The notes under the pieces: model-generated
Told to the model about the DNA's origin: nothing
Database searches by the model: none
The model's input: only the letters and a program-made list of their open reading frames with translations
In this document: positions 42,032 to 51,606 of the stretch, piece by piece
Layout of the letters: every line of letters begins with the position of its first letter
How positions within the stretch are numbered: the first letter of the stretch is position 1
Made by a program: the position numbers and the translations under genes
Assembly (NCBI RefSeq): GCF_040676675.1
Contig: NZ_JBFAPK010000021.1
Span: forward strand, 62,001-126,000
Length of the DNA: 64,000 bases
Direction: 5' to 3'
From: JBFAPK01 sp040676675
GTDB lineage: Bacteria; Actinomycetota; Actinomycetes; Mycobacteriales; Micromonosporaceae

Positions 42032-43958
42032 ACGACCAGGCGTCGGCCCCGGTGGCGCGCCGGGCCGCGTCGACGGCCCGGCGCAGCGCCGTTCGGGCCC
42101 GCCGGTCAAGTGCGTCGTCGTGGATCGGGTCGTACGCCGGTTTCGGGCCGCCGGCAGCATCCGGGATGACCTCGCGCAGCAGCACCAACGCCGCCGCGTC
42201 TCGGCCGAGATGCGCGACGTCGACAATCCTCATCCGGCTGCCGGCTTCGAAGCGCACACCTTCGGCTCCGGGCGACGTCGGGTCGGCCACCCGGCGTCCG
42301 GTGACCGACCAGATCACCAGCGTCGGACCGGCGGGCCCCCGACGGCCCGAGGTCCGTGGCCACGGCACGGTACTCGCGGTCAATGCCTCCGACGTCCGCA
42401 CCTCCTCCCCCGGTTGCCAGCGCGCCGGCTGATCGGAAGGCCAGCCGCTGAACACCGCGCCTGTGTACCGCCCCTCGCCCGGGTCGGGCAGCACGGGGAA
42501 GTCGGGGCGCCGCTGCGGGGCCGGCACCGGTTCGGTCGCCGGCTTGGACAGGGGTGACTCGGGCCCGATCGCGGTTTCCGCCGTCGACCCGGGAGCCGCC
42601 GGCACCGGCACCGGGTCACGGGCTACGTGCGGTTCGGCCGGCCGGCCCGGCCCGGGGGCGTGGCCGGGCTCCGGATGGGGCTCCGAACCGGCCTGCGACT
42701 GCCCCGGCAGTTCGATCAGGTGGCCCGGGCCGACCACCGTGAGCAACGGGCCGTACCGCTCGACCAGTGGCGCCCAGAGCGCCCCGTCGGTCTCGGCCGG
42801 CATCCTCGTTACAGCCAGCCGCAGCGACGCCCTCGTCTCGGCTGGCAGCCCGTCCAGCACCGCGTTCAGCGTCGGCAGGTCCCGGGGCGGTCGCGCGACG
42901 GCCGCCGCGCCGAGCACCAGCACCGGCTGCCGGTCGTCGACCGGCAGCCGCCGGATCCGATCCTGCTCCGGATCATCGCCAGCCGAACGCAGCCACAGGC
43001 CCGAGCGGACCACCTCGACCGCCCAGTCCACGTCGACCCGCTGCACTCCGGCGGTACCGGCGGCGCCCGGCAGCGGATCACGCCACCGCACCACCTGCGG
43101 GGCCGCTCCGGCGCGGTACACCACTCGCTGGGCGAACGACCGCCAGCCCTGCCGGCCGTCGTTCCGCACGGGTGCCGCGGGGTCCGCCGGCGCGTCGGCG
43201 TCGAGACCGGCGAGTACGTCGACCGTGCCGCCGGTACGGGCGGCGAGCCACTCCCCGAGCGTGTGGGCGGTGCCGGCGTTGCCGTCGCAGGGCACCAGGA
43301 CCATCCCCCGCCGTAACGCCCGGGGCAGCGCCTCCAGCACCGGATAGAGCAGTTCGGGCGGCGACCCGCGGCCCGGCCGACCGACCACCACGGTCAGCCG
43401 CGCGGGGTCCACCGGCGCCGCGAGCACCGCCGTCGTCAGCGCCGGTACCGGTGGGTCCGCGTCGTGCAGCCACAGCCCGGCCGGTACGGCGGTCGCGCGC
43501 AGTTCTGGCGGCAGGGCCCGGAGGCCGCGCGGAAGCAGCCGTTCCCACCGAGGTGCCGGATGCCGTGCGCCCTGCCGCTCCGCGGGCTCGCCCGGCCGGA
43601 ACCGCCACCACTGTCCGTCCACCACGAACAGCGCTCCGGTGGGCAGCAGCATGACCGGCCCGGCCGGGGCGATCACCTCCATGCCCAGTTCGTCGGCGAG
43701 TGGTTGGGCGATGCCCGGTTGACCCGAGTCGGAGAGGACCAGGCGGATCGAGCCGCACCGGACCGGAAGGTGCCGGCGGAGCAACGTCACCAGGGTCGGC
43801 ACGTCCAGCGCCGGTTCCGCGGCCACCACGACCGTGTGTCGCTCGCGTTCGCGCGGCAGGCGAGCGGGGGTGAGACCGGACGGCAGCGAGTGGCCCCGGA
43901 CGAGGAGGGTGACCCGGTCGTACCCGTGCACCCGGATCTGGTCGGACCGCTCACGCAT
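42012..43958 (-). CDS. large protein with degenerate ADP-ribosyltransferase-like C-terminus (copy 1)
   Basis: 648 residues. The N-terminal part (about 50-130) has RLVLSDSGQPGIAQPLADEL and VMLLPTGALFVVDG, seen in large actinobacterial secretion-associated proteins. A Pro-rich linker lies around 415-475. The C-terminal region (about 480-600) follows the ADP-ribosyltransferase pattern: TGAVFSGW, PARWQPGEEV, TLVIWSVTGRRV, then FEAGSRMRIVDV. In active ARTs these correspond to the R, S(T)S and ExE boxes; here Arg and ExE are not kept. A binding rather than catalytic role is likely. A relative lies at 48929. It is downstream of the anti-sigma gene on the same strand. Confidence 0.6.
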   Translation of the reverse strand: MRERSDQIRVHGYDRVTLLVRGHSLPSGLTPARLPRERERHTVVVAAEPALDVPTLVTLLRRHLPVRCGSIRLVLSDSGQPGIAQPLADELGMEVIAPAGPVMLLPTGALFVVDGQWWRFRPGEPAERQGARHPAPRWERLLPRGLRALPPELRATAVPAGLWLHDADPPVPALTTAVLAAPVDPARLTVVVGRPGRGSPPELLYPVLEALPRALRRGMVLVPCDGNAGTAHTLGEWLAARTGGTVDVLAGLDADAPADPAAPVRNDGRQGWRSFAQRVVYRAGAAPQVVRWRDPLPGAAGTAGVQRVDVDWAVEVVRSGLWLRSAGDDPEQDRIRRLPVDDRQPVLVLGAAAVARPPRDLPTLNAVLDGLPAETRASLRLAVTRMPAETDGALWAPLVERYGPLLTVVGPGHLIELPGQSQAGSEPHPEPGHAPGPGRPAEPHVARDPVPVPAAPGSTAETAIGPESPLSKPATEPVPAPQRRPDFPVLPDPGEGRYTGAVFSGWPSDQPARWQPGEEVRTSEALTASTVPWPRTSGRRGPAGPTLVIWSVTGRRVADPTSPGAEGVRFEAGSRMRIVDVAHLGRDAAALVLLREVIPDAAGGPKPAYDPIHDDALDRRARTALRRAVDAARRATGADAWSFSPGRG

Positions 43959-44153
43959 GACAGATGTCCTTCCGCGCCGAAGGGCGTCGGCTAACCGGCG
44001 GGATCCCGGCGTCCTGGACCGGGCACGCGTCGGGTCGGCGTGGCCCGGAGCGCTCCGCGTGGCGGAACCGGCCCAGGAGGGTCCGACCTGACCACCTGGA
44101 CGGGAAGCCGAGCCCCATCACCCACCGCTGGCGCCCGCGACGACGAGGACCAT
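43959..44153. other. gap between anti-sigma gene and ART-like gene 1
   Basis: 195 bases on the minus strand between the anti-sigma stop and the next start. No hairpin or ribosome site stands out apart from the AGGA-type sequence just before 43958. Confidence 0.3.
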
Positions 44154-44642
44154 TCAGTGTGCCCTGGTCTGCGGCTCGTCACCGCCGTCGCCCTTCACCT
44201 GGTCCAGGCGGGGGGCGCGCGGGCCGGCGATCGGGGTCCGGGATCCCGGCGACCCGTCCGCGATCGCCGGCGTCGACCACCGGGTGGGCCGATCCGGGTC
44301 CGATCGATCGGACGACCCGCGAGGTCCGCTACCCGGAGCTGGACGATGGGCTCCCGGACGCCGGGACCGAATCGGACCAGCCGCCCGCAGCTCGGCTGCG
44401 GGGGATTGGTTCTCGTCGGACTCGGCGTCCGGCTCCTCCGGCGGGTCGAGCAGCTCGGCGCCGCACCGCATCCGGCTCAGTCCACTGACGACCGGCCCAA
44501 GATCGAAACACAGGTCCCGGCAGGATTCGCAACCGGCAAGGTGTTCCTCGAAGGCAAATACCGCTGCCAAGGGCAAGGCACCCAGAAGGTACGCTCCGCA
44601 GTCGGCACAGAGCCGACCGCGACCTTCACTGTCATCGCTCAT
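44154..44642 (-). CDS. zinc-binding anti-sigma factor, apparently soluble
   Basis: 162 residues. The ZAS motif is in FEEHLAGCESCRDLCFDLG (H-x3-C-x2-C), preceded by a CADCG pair and followed by a long disordered, Pro/Arg/Ser-rich tail with no transmembrane helix. It sits directly behind an ECF sigma gene, as cognate anti-sigma factors do. The start is uncertain: ATG 44642 is chosen because the conserved part begins shortly after, but in-frame ATGs at 44675 and 44768 exist; the latter would overlap the sigma gene's end region and add a hydrophobic N-terminus. Zn release on oxidation would free the sigma factor (family knowledge). Confidence 0.7.
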   Translation of the reverse strand: MSDDSEGRGRLCADCGAYLLGALPLAAVFAFEEHLAGCESCRDLCFDLGPVVSGLSRMRCGAELLDPPEEPDAESDENQSPAAELRAAGPIRSRRPGAHRPAPGSGPRGSSDRSDPDRPTRWSTPAIADGSPGSRTPIAGPRAPRLDQVKGDGGDEPQTRAH

Positions 44643-44774
44643 CGGTGCATCAGATCTACTCCAAGTCACGGCCATCCGGTGGCAGCATGCGACCAGAGTG
44701 TGCCTGGTGGAAGCTACTACCAGATTAACGGCCACCGCCAGCAGTAGATCACCGAACAGAAACCCCATGAGGTC

Positions 44775-45326
44775 TCAACTCGTGTCGGTAGGGCCGATAG
44801 CGGCGCGCAGGGACCGCAACGCGTAGTGCGCCCGCGACTTCACGGTCCCCTCGGGAATGCCGAGACGAACGGCGACCTCTTCGGTCGATTTACCCAGGAA
44901 GTATAGCTCGACGAGCACCTCTCGGTGCGCGCGGGTCAGCTTCCGCAAGGCGCGCCGGACCGTCTGCCCCGCCACCACGGCGTCGGTACTGTCGACAGTT
45001 CCCGCCACCTGCGCGAGGTCGGAAACCCCGACCTCGGTTGGCCGGGCCCGACGGGCACGCGCGGCGTCAATCGCGATCCGCCGCGCCACGATGAACAGCC
45101 AACGCCGCAGCGCCTCCCGCTCGGACGGCAAACGATCCAGGTGGCGCCACGCCTGCATCAACGTTTCCTGCAGCAGATCCTCGGCCAGATACCGATCCCC
45201 CAGAGTCAATCTGAGCAGGAACCGGTACAACGGCTCCACATGCTCTCTGTGTAATGCGTACATTCGCGCCGACGGGGCCGTGGCATCACCCGGCCACCCG
45301 TCGTCGACCGGGGCAGGCCGGCCCAC
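44775..45326 (-). CDS. ECF-type RNA polymerase sigma factor
   Basis: Region 2 reads LHREHVEPLYRFLLRLTLGD, then AEDLLQETLMQAWRHLDRLP and WLFIVARRIAIDAARARRAR (core and -10 recognition). Region 4 is RRALRKLTRAHREVLVELYFLGKSTEEVAVRLGIPEGTVKSRAHYALRSLR, with the -35 helix-turn-helix. Both domains are complete (about 183 residues). The frame extends to 45446. I place the start at GTG 45326, although ATG 45263 just before region 2 is also possible; neither has a strong ribosome site. Followed by the zinc anti-sigma gene. It probably drives the unusual secretion-like cluster around it. Confidence 0.85.
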   Translation of the reverse strand: MGRPAPVDDGWPGDATAPSARMYALHREHVEPLYRFLLRLTLGDRYLAEDLLQETLMQAWRHLDRLPSEREALRRWLFIVARRIAIDAARARRARPTEVGVSDLAQVAGTVDSTDAVVAGQTVRRALRKLTRAHREVLVELYFLGKSTEEVAVRLGIPEGTVKSRAHYALRSLRAAIGPTDTS

Positions 45327-45605
45327 CCCGCCACTTTGGAACAGCACAAGTAGCAATCCATTCCCCCAGGCACATTCACCGCGTGCTGGACCAGGTGCAT
45401 CCAGTAGCTGTCGAGCCCCCCATGATTCGACAACCCCGTGAAGCATACGATCGACTCATGTTTGGTCAAGTGATCGAGGGAACCTTCCGAAAGAATTGCA
45501 CATTTGCAGCAGTCCGGCTCCCCGTTACCACCCGGAAGCCCGGCAGAAATCCCTATGTCGTCACTGGAGTTCCTTATCGCCACGACGGAGAATCGGGAAA
45601 AGTAC

Positions 45606-48600
45606 CTATGTGGTCGTCTGGTGTCCCGCCGCCACCACGGGAGTGACGTCCTCGGCGAGGAGCGTCCGTAGTTGTTCGACCGTCGGCGTGCCAAGGGTAC
45701 GGAGCCGGCCCGCCTGGCGCGTGATGGAGTCCTCCAGCAGCTGGCGGGCATACCGACCATTGCCGAAGGCCCGCCCCTTCGGTAAGCGCTCGAAGTGTTC
45801 CCGAAGCACGATCAGCGTGCTGCCCGGACATTCGTACCCGCTGGCCGAGGCGAGCCCCTGGAAGATCGCCACGAGTTCGTCGGGGCTGTAGTTCGTGAAG
45901 TGGATACGACGCGAGAAGCGGGAGGCCAGACCGGCGTTCGCGGCGAGGAAGGTTTCGATCTCCCGCTCGTACCCGGCGGCGATGACCACCACCTCGTCGC
46001 GGTGGTCCTCCATCAGCTTGACCAGCGTGTCGATCGCCTCCCGACCGAAGTCCTGCCGAGCGTCGGGTGGCGCCAGGGTGTACGCCTCGTCGATGAAGAG
46101 CACCCCGCCCCGCGCCCGCTCGAACGCCTCCCGGGTGCGCTGGGCGGTGTGTCCGATGTACTCCCCGACCAGGTCGGCGCGGGCCACCTCGACCATCTGG
46201 CCGCCCGGCAGCACGCCGAGGGCGGTAAGGAGCTGCCCGTACAGCCGGGCGACGGTGGTCTTACCGGTGCCCGGCGGCCCCGAGAAGACCAGGTGCCGGG
46301 AGATGGTCGGAGCCGGGAGGCCGGCCTCGACCCGGGTCCGGATGGTCGCCAACAGGTCGATCATGTCGGAGACCTCCCGCTTCACCCCACCCAGCCCGAT
46401 CATGCCGTGCAGCCGGGCGAGCAGTTGGTCGACCTCGTCCGTCCGTGCCGCACCGGTCCGCGCGCCCGTCGTGACGCCGAGGTCCTGCGGCAGCAACCGG
46501 GCCAGCTCCACCCCGTCCGACGAGGACGCCTGCGACAGCCGGTACGCCTGCCGCCCGATCATCTCCTCGAACACCTTGCGGGCCACCCGGGCGTTGCCGA
46601 AGTTCGCGTCCCGCGCCATCCCGTCGAACAGCCGGGTCAGTGCCAGGCGGGTGTCGTATTCGAGGGAGTAGTGGTGGGTGCTGCACAGCCGCTCGACGAT
46701 GGTCACCAGTTCCTCGGTGGAGTAGCTCTCGAACTCCACCGTTTTGGAGAAGCGGGAGGCCAAGCCCGGGTTGGAGTCCAGGAACGCGCGCATCTGCGCC
46801 GAGTAGCCGGCCACGATCACCACGATCTCGTCGCGGTGGTCCTCCATCAGCTTGACCAGGGTGTCGATCGCCTCGCGGCCGAAGTCGTGCCCGCTGCCGC
46901 CGCCGTCGACCGGGGAGAGCGTGTACGCCTCGTCGAGGAAGAGCACCCCGCCGAGGGCCTCGGTGAACCTCTCCGTGGTCTTCACCGCCGTACCGCCGAT
47001 GTGCTCGGCGACCAGGTCGGCCCGCGCCACCTCGACCAACTGGCCCGTCTTCAACACGCCGAGCGCCGCGAGGATCTTCCCGTAGAGCCGGGCCACGGTG
47101 GTCTTGCCGGTGCCGGGAGCGCCGGCGAAGACCATGTGACGTGACATCGGCGGGGCCGGCAGCCCAGCCGCGGCCCGCCGCTGGCTCACCCGGTGCAGCC
47201 CGACCAGCGTCGCCACCTCGTGCTTCACCCCGGCGAGCCCGACCAGGGCGGTCAACTCGGCCAGCAGCGGGGCGGCGGCGTCGGAGGGCCCGTCGCCTCC
47301 CGGCTCACCGCCCGGCGCCGGCGCCGCGAACGGGCGGGTCGGCTCCTCGCCAGCCTCACCGGCACCGGCGACGGGAGTCGGGCCCACCGGGGCAGGTTCG
47401 GCCGGACGGGCACCGTTCGAACCGCTCGGGCGGTCCCCGTGGCCGTTGCCGACCATCGTGGTCGACTCCACCACCACCGGATCCGCCGTCTCCCGGACCA
47501 GTCCCTCGCCCGCGTTCGAGATCAGTTCGCAGCCGTCCAGCCGGCCGGACGAGCCGGCGGCGAAGCGGACCCCCGGCCCGCCGCTGCCGTGCACCCGGCT
47601 GCGGAGCAGGGTCAGGTTTGCCTGCCGCTGGACCAGGACCCCGACGGTACGGGCGTCGCCCACATCCGATCCCGTCACCGTCGCCGTACCGTCGACCAGC
47701 AGACCGACGGCGCACCCCTGCACGGTCGCCTGCTCGGCGACGAGCGTCGCGCCGGCCTCGACCAGGAACCCGCCGGCCGCGCACCGTTCGACCCGCGTCC
47801 GTTGGACCACCGGCCGGGCCTGGCCGAGCACCCGTACCCCGTACTCCCGGGCCTCCTCCACCAGGCAGTCCTCGACCAGCGGCGCGGCCGACCCGCCGAC
47901 CACGATCCCGGTCGGCCCACCGCGTACGGTCAGCCGGCGCACCGTCCCCGCCGCCTCGCCCTGGAACAGCAACGCGCCGCCCGGTCCGTCGGCCACCCGG
48001 CCGCCCTCGATCAGCGGCGCCGCCGAACCGGTGACCGCGATCGCCACCGCCTCGGCGTCGGTGATCTCGTTGTCCGCGAAGGTGCCGGTGGCCTGGTCGA
48101 GCACGATCAGCCCGTGACCGGCAGCACCGCGTACCCGGCAGCCGCTCAGCACCGGATCGGCCGTGCCGGAGACGACCACCGCGTGCCCGCCGACCGTGCT
48201 GATCTCGCAGTCCTCGAGGGACGGCCGGCCCCCGGTGACCACCACCCCGGCCCCGGGCAGGTCATGCAGCCGGCCGCGCACCACCCGGAGGGCGCCGTCA
48301 TCCTCGACCACGACCGCCGGCCCCTCGGTCGCGGTGATCTCGCAGCCCTCGACGGTGCCCCGGCCACCCTGGCCGCAGAGGACCCCGGCGCCCCGGATGC
48401 CGGTGAACATACAGCCGCGCAGCACCGGATCCGCGCCGCGGAGGATCACCGCCCCGGCGCTGCCGGTCTCCCGAACTGTGGTGGCACTGACCGTGCCGCC
48501 GCCGGCCTTCTCGAACAGGAACCCCGCGCCCTGCGGGTTGGCGACCTCGCAGTCGCGCAGCTCCACCCGGCCGCCGGGCACGTGCACCGCCACGACCCCG

Positions 48601-48932
48601 CGCCCGTCGATCGCGCACCGGTCCGCCTCCAGCGCGCCCCGCCCGACCTGCACGGCGGGCAGGTTGGTGGACCCGCCCCGGACGGTCACCCCGCGCAGCG
48701 TCACGTGGCCACCGCCGACGAAGACCGCCACCCCGTCGCCGCCGTCTATCGTCACCGTCCCCGGGCCCTCCTCGGCCAGCACCGTCACCCGGCTGGTGAG
48801 TCGCAGCTGCTCCCGGTAGGTGCCCGGCTGCACCATGATCGTGGCGCCGGGGGCGGCCGCCGCCAGCGCCGCGGTGATGCTCGGCAGGCATCCCGGCTCG
48901 GTGTCGGAGACCGACAGCAGATTGTTGGTCAC
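45606..48932 (-). CDS. right-handed beta-helix protein fused to two EccA/CbxX-type AAA domains
   Basis: 1108 residues. Positions about 1-490 form a repetitive Val/Gly-rich right-handed parallel beta-helix (for example GAGVLCGQGGRGTVEGCEIT, repeated with many variants), as in pectate-lyase-like folds. A Pro-rich linker follows (500-550). AAA domain 1 has Walker A GAPGTGKTT (604) and Walker B GGVLFLDEAYTL (661). AAA domain 2 has Walker A GPPGTGKTT (885) and Walker B GGVLFIDEAYTL (942). Both AAA domains belong to the CbxX/CfqX group that includes EccA of type VII secretion. The four-base overlap (48929-48932) with the upstream gene shows translational coupling. Probable role: a remodelling ATPase that recognises partners through the helix (inference). 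Confidence 0.85.
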   Translation of the reverse strand: MTNNLLSVSDTEPGCLPSITAALAAAAPGATIMVQPGTYREQLRLTSRVTVLAEEGPGTVTIDGGDGVAVFVGGGHVTLRGVTVRGGSTNLPAVQVGRGALEADRCAIDGRGVVAVHVPGGRVELRDCEVANPQGAGFLFEKAGGGTVSATTVRETGSAGAVILRGADPVLRGCMFTGIRGAGVLCGQGGRGTVEGCEITATEGPAVVVEDDGALRVVRGRLHDLPGAGVVVTGGRPSLEDCEISTVGGHAVVVSGTADPVLSGCRVRGAAGHGLIVLDQATGTFADNEITDAEAVAIAVTGSAAPLIEGGRVADGPGGALLFQGEAAGTVRRLTVRGGPTGIVVGGSAAPLVEDCLVEEAREYGVRVLGQARPVVQRTRVERCAAGGFLVEAGATLVAEQATVQGCAVGLLVDGTATVTGSDVGDARTVGVLVQRQANLTLLRSRVHGSGGPGVRFAAGSSGRLDGCELISNAGEGLVRETADPVVVESTTMVGNGHGDRPSGSNGARPAEPAPVGPTPVAGAGEAGEEPTRPFAAPAPGGEPGGDGPSDAAAPLLAELTALVGLAGVKHEVATLVGLHRVSQRRAAAGLPAPPMSRHMVFAGAPGTGKTTVARLYGKILAALGVLKTGQLVEVARADLVAEHIGGTAVKTTERFTEALGGVLFLDEAYTLSPVDGGGSGHDFGREAIDTLVKLMEDHRDEIVVIVAGYSAQMRAFLDSNPGLASRFSKTVEFESYSTEELVTIVERLCSTHHYSLEYDTRLALTRLFDGMARDANFGNARVARKVFEEMIGRQAYRLSQASSSDGVELARLLPQDLGVTTGARTGAARTDEVDQLLARLHGMIGLGGVKREVSDMIDLLATIRTRVEAGLPAPTISRHLVFSGPPGTGKTTVARLYGQLLTALGVLPGGQMVEVARADLVGEYIGHTAQRTREAFERARGGVLFIDEAYTLAPPDARQDFGREAIDTLVKLMEDHRDEVVVIAAGYEREIETFLAANAGLASRFSRRIHFTNYSPDELVAIFQGLASASGYECPGSTLIVLREHFERLPKGRAFGNGRYARQLLEDSITRQAGRLRTLGTPTVEQLRTLLAEDVTPVVAAGHQTTT

Positions 48933-51568
48933 GCTCGTCCATCCTCGTCAGCCACGATGGCACCGGCGGACGCCGGTGCGGGGAAGGGTCGGCCCGCGTC
49001 GTCCAGGCCGGGGGCGAAGGACGGCGGCACCGCAGCTCCGCCGGACGCCGGGCCGCCCTGGTCCGCCGCGCGTAGCCGCTGCAGAACGCGTTCCGCGCTG
49101 TCGGGTCCGCCCCGCGCGGACGCCGCGAGGTCCCGCAGCAGCACCCGTACCTCCCGCCCGGGTGCGCCGTCGTCGACCGCGAGCACCTGGAACCGGCTGC
49201 CCGGCGGGAAGACCGCCGAGGCGCCGGTCCCACCGTCCAGGCCGTCCAGGCGGCGCGCGCTCACCGACCAGATGAGCAGCCGCGTCCCGGCCGGTGCGGC
49301 GTTCGCCCCGGCGGTCAGGTCGACATCGACGAAGGCGGGTTCGACCAGCACGTCGCCCGGCCGGTACCCGCCGGCGAGGCGCGGGTCGTCCGGACCGGCC
49401 CGGAAGACCGGCCCCAGCACCGAGGGCAGCCGGCGCAACCCGTACGCGGCGGCGCGGGCCACCAGCGTCAGTCCGGCCGCCGCGGTTTCCGGGCCGCCGC
49501 CACGCAGGAACTCGTTCAGCCGGTCCCGCTCGCCGTCGCAGTATGCCCGCACCGCGACCAACCCGGCGGTCAGCTCGCCGGAGGCTCCGGCCACCGTCCG
49601 TAGTCCGGGTGACTGCGCCAGGGTCCGGGCCACCACCCGGGCGTACGCGTCGTACCGGCCGCCGAGCGCTTGGCGCAGCGCGGTGCGGTCGGCGACCGGC
49701 GAGTCGAGGCCGGCCGCGGTGAGCCAGCGCGGCGCCGGAGCGGGCGGGGCCGTCGACTCCGAGGGCCGTCCGGCCGGTTCGGTGCCGGTCGGCGGGGCCG
49801 GTGGCTTGTCCGCCGGGCCCGACGCGGTGGTACCCGACGCGCTGGCACCGTCCGCCCCCGGGGTGTCGGACGCCCGCGGTACGTCGGACCCCACGATCGG
49901 CGCGGACGGGCCGAGCGCGGCGGCGGTCAACGATGGCCCCGGCTGCCAGCCCGGCCCGACGGCCGTCGGCACCTCGCCGGGCTGTCCGGGCGTCTCCTCG
50001 GGTTGCCCGGATCGCGGTCGGGCCGGTGCTGCCGTCGGAGGCCCGTCGGCGGCGCCGCCGGACGCGGAGGGTGGGGCGGGAACCGGCGGCCGGTCGCCCC
50101 AACCGGCGGCCGGTCCCCGCGCTTCGGTGCCGGGCCCGCCGATCGGCGCGGCGTCGAGCGCCGCGGGGCCGGTGCCCGGTCGCCCGACATCGGCCGGGGG
50201 TGGGGCGCCGGTCTGCGGCGGCACGGCGAGCCGCGGCGGCGCCGGCCAGCGTCCGGAAGCGAGCAGTGCGGCGGTCTCCGGCCCGAGTGGGGTGGGGAGC
50301 GCCGGCGGTGCCGGCGGATCGCCCGGCAGCGTCGGCGCGCCCGGAGCCCCCGGCGCGGCGGTGCGCGATGCGGCGCCGGCCGTCGGGGCGGTACGCGGCG
50401 CCGGGGCGGGACGGGGCACGCCCCGGTCGGGCCGGCGGGTCCGTGCCGGCGGGCGCGCCGGCAGCACGGGCCCGACGAGGCGCCCGCGGCGCGCCGTACG
50501 GGTTGCGCCCGGCTCGCGTCGGCTCCAGCGCAGGAACGCACCAGCGGTCTGGAGCAGCCCGGTCGCGGTGCGGGTGACCGCCCCGTCGGCCGCGTACACC
50601 GGTGTCGCGAGCGCGTCCGCGAGGCCGCCGAAGAGCAGGTCGGCGGCGGGCCCGCGCACCGGCACGCCGGACGTGACGAACACCAACGGCCGGGTGTCGC
50701 CCGCCCGGCAGGCGTCGAGCAGCTTCGCCAGCGCGCGGGGTGCCACCGGCCGGCCGGCCACCCGGAATCCGGTCACCTGCACCTCGATCTCGACCACGAA
50801 CCCGGCCAGGCAGCGCGCGTTGCCCACCGTCGGTTCGTCGACGAACGACCAGCCCGACGGGGTACGCGTGCCCGGGAGCGTCCCGGGCGTGTCGGTGCCG
50901 GTCTCCGGCGTACCCGGCGGTCGGACGCGCGGCGCCGGCCGGGGCGGTTTCCAGGCGAGCCGCGGACGCCGCGCCGGCAGATCGAGGTATCCGCCGTTCG
51001 CCCGCAGGATCGCGTGCGGCCAGCGGCTGGCGGCCGTGACCGCCGGCGGCGGGATCGGCGCCAGGGTGACTGCCGGCGGCGGGACCGGCACCAGGGTGAC
51101 CGCCAGCGGCGGGACCGCCGGCCATGGCGGTTCGGCCCGGACCGCGCCGTCCGGGTCCACCCCGACCCACGGCGCGGGAGCGAGCGCGCCGCCCGCCGGT
51201 ACCGCGAGCGCGGTCGGCGGGACGGCCACGTCCTGCCCGATCCACTCGGCCAGGAGTCCCGCCTCGGCGCGCGGATCGACCGACGGGGCGTAGGCGCCGA
51301 TCGGCACCAGCCGGATCCCGGTGGCGACGCCACCGAGATGTTCGGTCAGTGCCTCCAGCAGCAGCTCGAACAGGTCCGGCCGGGCGGTGACCGAGGGTGC
51401 GCTCACGACGGCGCGCCGCCCCGCTTCGGGGGGCAGGGCGGCGGCCAGCTCGTGGATCGGCGTACCCGCGTCCGCCTCGGTACGCAGTACCAGCGCCTCC
51501 CCGGCGGGCTCCACGACGACGGCCGGGACGGGTGGGTCGCCGCCGGTGGGCGGGGTTCCGGGTACCAC
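48929..51568 (-). CDS. large protein with degenerate ADP-ribosyltransferase-like C-terminus (copy 2)
   Basis: 879 residues, relative of the protein at 42012. The N-terminal part (with GGVATGIRLVPIGAYAPS and GRRAVVSAPS) is followed by a domain with SGWSFVDEPTVGNARCLAGF and FVTSGVPVRGPAADLLFGG. A Pro/Ala-rich disordered stretch spans about 385-620. The C-terminal region resembles the ART fold: DVLVEPAFVDVDLTAG, TRLLIWSVSARRLDGL, then FPPGSRFQVLAVDDG. The ExE catalytic pair of active ARTs is replaced (ASAVFPPG). Coupled to the AAA gene (overlap) and preceded by the lectin/lysozyme-like gene with 38 bases between. Structural or binding role inferred. Confidence 0.6.
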   Translation of the reverse strand: MVPGTPPTGGDPPVPAVVVEPAGEALVLRTEADAGTPIHELAAALPPEAGRRAVVSAPSVTARPDLFELLLEALTEHLGGVATGIRLVPIGAYAPSVDPRAEAGLLAEWIGQDVAVPPTALAVPAGGALAPAPWVGVDPDGAVRAEPPWPAVPPLAVTLVPVPPPAVTLAPIPPPAVTAASRWPHAILRANGGYLDLPARRPRLAWKPPRPAPRVRPPGTPETGTDTPGTLPGTRTPSGWSFVDEPTVGNARCLAGFVVEIEVQVTGFRVAGRPVAPRALAKLLDACRAGDTRPLVFVTSGVPVRGPAADLLFGGLADALATPVYAADGAVTRTATGLLQTAGAFLRWSRREPGATRTARRGRLVGPVLPARPPARTRRPDRGVPRPAPAPRTAPTAGAASRTAAPGAPGAPTLPGDPPAPPALPTPLGPETAALLASGRWPAPPRLAVPPQTGAPPPADVGRPGTGPAALDAAPIGGPGTEARGPAAGWGDRPPVPAPPSASGGAADGPPTAAPARPRSGQPEETPGQPGEVPTAVGPGWQPGPSLTAAALGPSAPIVGSDVPRASDTPGADGASASGTTASGPADKPPAPPTGTEPAGRPSESTAPPAPAPRWLTAAGLDSPVADRTALRQALGGRYDAYARVVARTLAQSPGLRTVAGASGELTAGLVAVRAYCDGERDRLNEFLRGGGPETAAAGLTLVARAAAYGLRRLPSVLGPVFRAGPDDPRLAGGYRPGDVLVEPAFVDVDLTAGANAAPAGTRLLIWSVSARRLDGLDGGTGASAVFPPGSRFQVLAVDDGAPGREVRVLLRDLAASARGGPDSAERVLQRLRAADQGGPASGGAAVPPSFAPGLDDAGRPFPAPASAGAIVADEDGRA

Positions 51569-51606
51569 GTCGGTCAGGAACGCGGGTGCCTGGTGGACAA
51601 CGTCGG

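Noticed and set aside
47193..51293. A 1366-codon open frame on the plus strand
   Set aside because: It is antisense to the AAA/beta-helix and ART-like genes, which have clear domains on the minus strand. High GC makes long antisense frames common; its translation is Arg/Pro/Gly-rich and has no recognisable fold.
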